NCBI GenBank assembly: GCA_029721515.1
Contig: CM056552.1
Span: forward strand, 29,446,392-29,510,391
DNA length: 64,000 nt
Direction: 5' to 3'
Source of the DNA: Synanceia verrucosa
Lineage: Eukaryota; Chordata; Actinopteri; Perciformes; Synanceiidae
Shown: one piece after another, positions 59,541 to 64,000 of the stretch
Layout of the letters: each line of letters opens with the position of its first letter
Position numbering within the stretch: the stretch's first letter is position 1
The notes under the pieces: generated by a model
The model's input: only the letters and a program-made list of their open reading frames with translations
Database searches by the model: none
Told to the model about the DNA's origin: nothing
Translations under genes and position numbers: made by a program

Positions 59541-61800
59541 ACCACCACCACCGCCACCACCAGCACCACCGCCACCATTAGCACCACCGCCGCCACCACC
59601 ACCACCGCCACCACCAGCACCACCGCCACCATTAGCACCACCGTCACCACCAGCACCACCACCGCCACCACCACCACCGCCACCACCACCACCGCCGCCA
59701 CCACCACCACCGCCGCCACCACCACCACTGCCACCACCAGCACCACCGCCACCACCAGCACCACCACCACCACCACCACCACCGCCACCATTAGCACCAC
59801 CGCCGCCACCACCAGCACCACCGCCACCATTAGCACCACCGCCGCCACCACCACCACCGCCGCCACCAGCACCACTGCCACCATTAGCACCACCGCCGCC
59901 ACCACCACCACCGCCGCCACCAGCACCACCGCCACCATTAGCACCACCGCCGCCACCACCACCACCGCCACCACCACCACCGCCACCACCAGCACCACCG
60001 CCACCACCAGCACCACCGCCGCCACCACCACCACCGCCACCACCAGCACCACCACCGCCACCACCACCACCGCCACCACCAGCACCACCGCCACCACCAG
60101 CACCACCGCCGCCACCACCACCACCGCCACCATTAGCACCAGTGCCGCCACCACCACCACCGCCACCACCACCACCGCCACCACCAGCACCACCGCCACC
60201 ACCAGCACCACCGCCGCCACCACCACCACCGCCACCACCAGCACCACCACCGCCACCACCACCACCGCCACCACCAGCAAGCACCACCGCCACCACCAGC
60301 ACCACCGCCGCCACCACCACCACCGCCACCGCCACCACCGCCACCATTAGCACCACCGCTGCCACCACCACCACCGCCACCGCCACCACCGCCACCATTA
60401 GCACCACCGCCGCCACCACCACCACCGCCACCACCAGCACCACCGCCACCATTAGCACCACCGCCGCCACCACCACCACCGCCACCGCCACCACCGCCAC
60501 CATTAGCACCACCGCCGCCACCACCACCACCGCCACCGCCACCACCGCCACCATTAGCACCACCACCACCGCCACCACCAGCACCACCGCCACCATTAGC
60601 ACCACCGCCGCCACCACCACCACCGCCACCACCAGCACCACCGCCACCATTAGCACCACCGCCGCCACCACCACCACCGCCACCACCAGCACCACTGCCA
60701 CCATTAGCACCACCGCCGCCACCACCACCACCGCCACCACCAGCACCACCGCCACCATTAGCACCACCGCCGCCACCACCACCTGCCACCACCAGCACCA
60801 CCGCCACCATTAGCACCACCGCCGCCACCACCACCACCGCCACCGCCACCACCGCCACCATTAGCACCACCGCCGCCACCACCACCACCGCCACCGCCAC
60901 CACCGCCACCATTAGCACCACCGCCGCCACCACCACCACCGCCACCACCAGCACCACCGCCACCACCAGCACCACCGCCGCCACCACCACCACCGCCACC
61001 ACCAGCACCACCGCCGCCACCACCACCACCGCCACCACCACCACCACCGCCACCACCAGCACCACCGCCGCCACCACCACCACCGCCACCACCACCACCG
61101 CCACCACCAGCACCACCGCCACCACCAACACCACCGCCGCCACCACCACCACCGCCACCACCAGCACCACCGCCACCATTAGCACCACCGCCGCCACCAC
61201 CACCACCGCCACCACCACCACCGCCACCATTAGCACCACCGCCGCCACCACCACCACCGCCACCACCAGCACCACCGCCACCATTAGCACCACCGCCGCC
61301 ACCACCACCGCCACCACCAGCACCACCGCCACCACAGCACCACCGCCGCCACCACCACCACCGCCACCACCAGCACCACCGCCACCATTAGCACCACCGC
61401 CGCCACCACCACCACCGCCACCACCACCACCACCGCCACCATTAGCACCACCGCCGCCACCACCACCACCGCCACCACCAGCACCACCGCCACCATTAGC
61501 ACCACCGCCGCCACCACCACCACCGCCACCACCAGCACCACCGCCACCATTAGCACCACCGCCGCCACCACCACCACCGCCACCACCAGCACCACCGCCA
61601 CCATTAGCACCACCGCCGCCACCACCACCACCGCTACCACCAGCACCACCGCCACCATTAGCACCACCGCTGCCACCACCACCACCGCCACCATTAGCAC
61701 CACCGCCGCCACCACCACCGCCACCACCAGCACCACTGCCACCATTAGCACCATTGCCGCCACCACCACCACCGCCACCACCAGCACCACCGCCACCATT

Positions 61801-62340
61801 AGCACCACCGCCGCCACCACCACCACCGCCACCACCACCACCGCCACCATTAGCACCACCGCCGCCACCACCACCACCGCCACCACCACCACCGCCACCA
61901 TTAGCACCACCGCCGCCACCACCACCGCCACCACCAGCACCACCGCCACCATTAGCACCACCGCCGCCACCACCACCACCGCCACCACCAGCACCACCGC
62001 CACCATTAGCACCACCGCCGCCACCACCACCACCGCCACCACCACCACCGCCACCATTAGCACCACCGCCGCCACCACCACCGCCACCACCAGCACCACC
62101 GCCACCATTAGCACCACCGCCGCCACCACCACCACCGCCACCACCAGCACCACCGCCACCATTAGCACCACCGCCGCCACCACCACCACCGCCACCACCA
62201 GCACCACCGCCACCATTAGCACCACCGTTGCCACCAGCACCACCACCGCCACCACCACCACCGCCACCACCACCACCGCCGCCACCACCACCACCGCCGC
62301 CACCACCACCATTGCCACCACCAGCACCACCGCCACCACC
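61801..62340 (+). repeat. Higher-order block, copy 3 segment
   Basis: Follows the same order of unit variants as copies 1 and 2, with some units missing, and ends in the CCGTTGCCACCAGCACC marker. Confidence 0.8.
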
Positions 62341-64000
62341 AGCACCACCACCACCACCACCACCACCGCCACCATTAGCACCACCGCTGCCGCCACCACC
62401 AGCACCACCGCCACCATTAGCACCACCGCCGCCACCACCACCACCGCCGCCACCAGCACCACCGCCACCATTAGCACCACCGCCGCCACCACCACCACCG
62501 CCGCCACCAGCACCACCGCCACCATTAGCACCACCGCCGCCACCACCACCACCGCCACCACCACCACCGCCACCACCAGCACCACCGCCACCACCAGCAC
62601 CACCGCCGCCACCACCACCACCGCCACCACCAGCACCACCACCGCCACCACCACCACCGCCACCACCAGCACCACCGCCACCACCAGCACCACCGCCGCC
62701 ACCACCACCACCGCCACCACCAGCACCACCGCCACCATTAGCACCACCGCCGCCACCACCACCACCGCCACCGCCACCACCGCCACCATTAGCACCACCG
62801 CCGCCACCACCACCACCGCCACCGCCACCACCGCCACCATTAGCACCACCGCCGCCACCACCACCACCGCCACCACCAGCACCACCGCCACCATTAGCAC
62901 CACCGCCGCCACCACCAGCACCGCCACCGCCACCACCGCCACCATTAGCACCACCGCCGCCACCACCACCACCGCCACCGCCACCACCGCCACCATTAGC
63001 ACCACCACCACCGCCACCACCAGCACCACCGCCACCATTAGCACCACCGCCGCCACCACCACCACCGCCACCACCAGCACCACCGCCACCATTAGCACCA
63101 CCGCCGCCACCACCACCACCGCCACCACCAGCACCACCGCCACCATTAGCACCACCGCCGCCACCACCACCACCGCCACCACCAGCACCACCGCCACCAT
63201 TAGCACCACCGCCGCCACCACCACCACCGCCACCACCAGCACCACCGCCACCATTAGCACCACCGCCGCCACCACCACCACCGCCACCGCCACCACCGCC
63301 ACCATTAGCACCACCGCCGCCACCACCACCACCGCCACCGCCACCACCGCCACCATTAGCACCACCGCCGCCACCACCACCACCGCCACCACCAGCACCA
63401 CCGCCACCACCAGCACCACCGCCGCCACCACCACCACCGCCACCACCAGCACCACCGCCGCCACCACCACCACCGCCACCACCAGCACCACCGCCGCCAC
63501 CACCACCACCGCCACCACCACCACCGCCACCACCAGCACCACCGCCACCAGCACCACCGCCGCCACCACCACCACCGCCACCACCAGCACCACCGCCGCC
63601 ACCACCACCACCGCCACCACCAGCACCACCGCCACCACCAGCACCACCGCCGCCACCACCACCACCGCCACCACCAGCACCACCACCGCCACCACCACCA
63701 CCGCCACCACCAGCACCACCGCCACCACCAACACCACCGCCGCCACCACCACCACCGCCACCACCAGCACCACCGCCACCATTAGCACCACCGCCGCCAC
63801 CACCACCACCGCCACCACCACCACCGCCACCATTAGCACCACCGCCGCCACCACCACCACCGCTACCACCATTACCACCGCCACCATTAGCACCACCGCC
63901 GCCACCACCACCGCCACCACCAGCACCACCGCCACCATTAGCACCACCGCCGCCACCACCACCACCGCCACCACCAGCACCACCGCCACCATTAGCACCA

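Larger units (their letters stand above)
54336..64000 (+). repeat. C-type 54-bp triplet array, open at the right edge
   Basis: The basic unit has 18 triplets, marked by one ATTAGC per unit and otherwise made of ACC, GCC and AGC. It matches the T-type unit triplet for triplet, with T changed to C at the third base everywhere except ATT. Unit variants add or drop triplets, or replace ATT by ACC. At this length roughly 180 basic units would fit. Changeover defects lie at about 54366 and 54391, each an extra base. A few variants (ACT, GTA, TGCC, CACAACC) are scattered. The array continues past base 64000. The + strand is almost free of G except in GCC and AGC; the reverse strand is GGT/GGC. Confidence 0.97.

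Noticed and set aside
54145..64000. Very long open frames in the array: Pro/Leu/Ala-rich and Thr/Ala-rich on +, Gly-rich and Val/Ala-rich on - (up to 1,092 codons at 57504-60782)
   Set aside because: Triplet repeats without a stop in a given phase stay open by construction. The unit puts TAG in only one + phase and TAA in only one - phase, so four of six phases are open. Several overlap on both strands, none has a supported start, and single-base indels break each.

Overview
The window looks like non-coding nuclear DNA from a ray-finned fish, probably a percomorph teleost. Three things suggest this. It carries very many long (CA)n/(TG)n microsatellites. It holds tRNA-headed SINEs ending in an ATGG-type tail, and several short terminal-inverted-repeat transposons of kinds common in teleosts. 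It also has a decayed Tc1-type transposon. I found no intact host gene. The only protein-coding relic I can name is a broken Tc1 transposase (35500-36431). No rRNA, CRISPR array or prokaryotic operon is present.

Layout. 1-29.5 kb is transposon-strewn, AT-leaning sequence. It has a SINE with an 11-bp target-site duplication (1704-2059), two oppositely oriented copies of one MITE family (5841-6420 and 18110-18628), another MITE (14802-15336), an internally deleted Tc1/mariner element (21081-21396), and a nested cluster at 22.3-25.2 kb. In that cluster a reverse-strand SINE is split by a ~1 kb element whose ends fold into hairpins. A MITE at 28089-28644 is interrupted by another SINE. 29524-34455 is a clean 80-bp minisatellite with 61 full repeat intervals. 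35118-36678 is the Tc1 relic. 37-54 kb is again repeat-strewn and holds telomere-like sequence (38.6 kb), a second SINE family (40.5 and 46.5 kb), a 1.2-kb TIR element containing a tRNA-like sequence (41143-42319), and microsatellites. From 54207 to the right edge (9.8 kb, still running at base 64000) lies one giant 54-bp, triplet-built satellite-like array.

The right-hand array is the most interesting feature. Its first two units (54207-54314) and the later ~9.6 kb share the same 18-triplet plan. In every triplet but one, the first units end in T and the later units end in C. In one frame all these differences are synonymous (Thr, Ala, Ser codons). The array also has a second level of organisation, with blocks of about 2.4-2.8 kb repeated at least three times. 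The very long ORFs across it are by-products of triplet periodicity and I do not call them genes.

Family names come from recognition only; no database search was possible.
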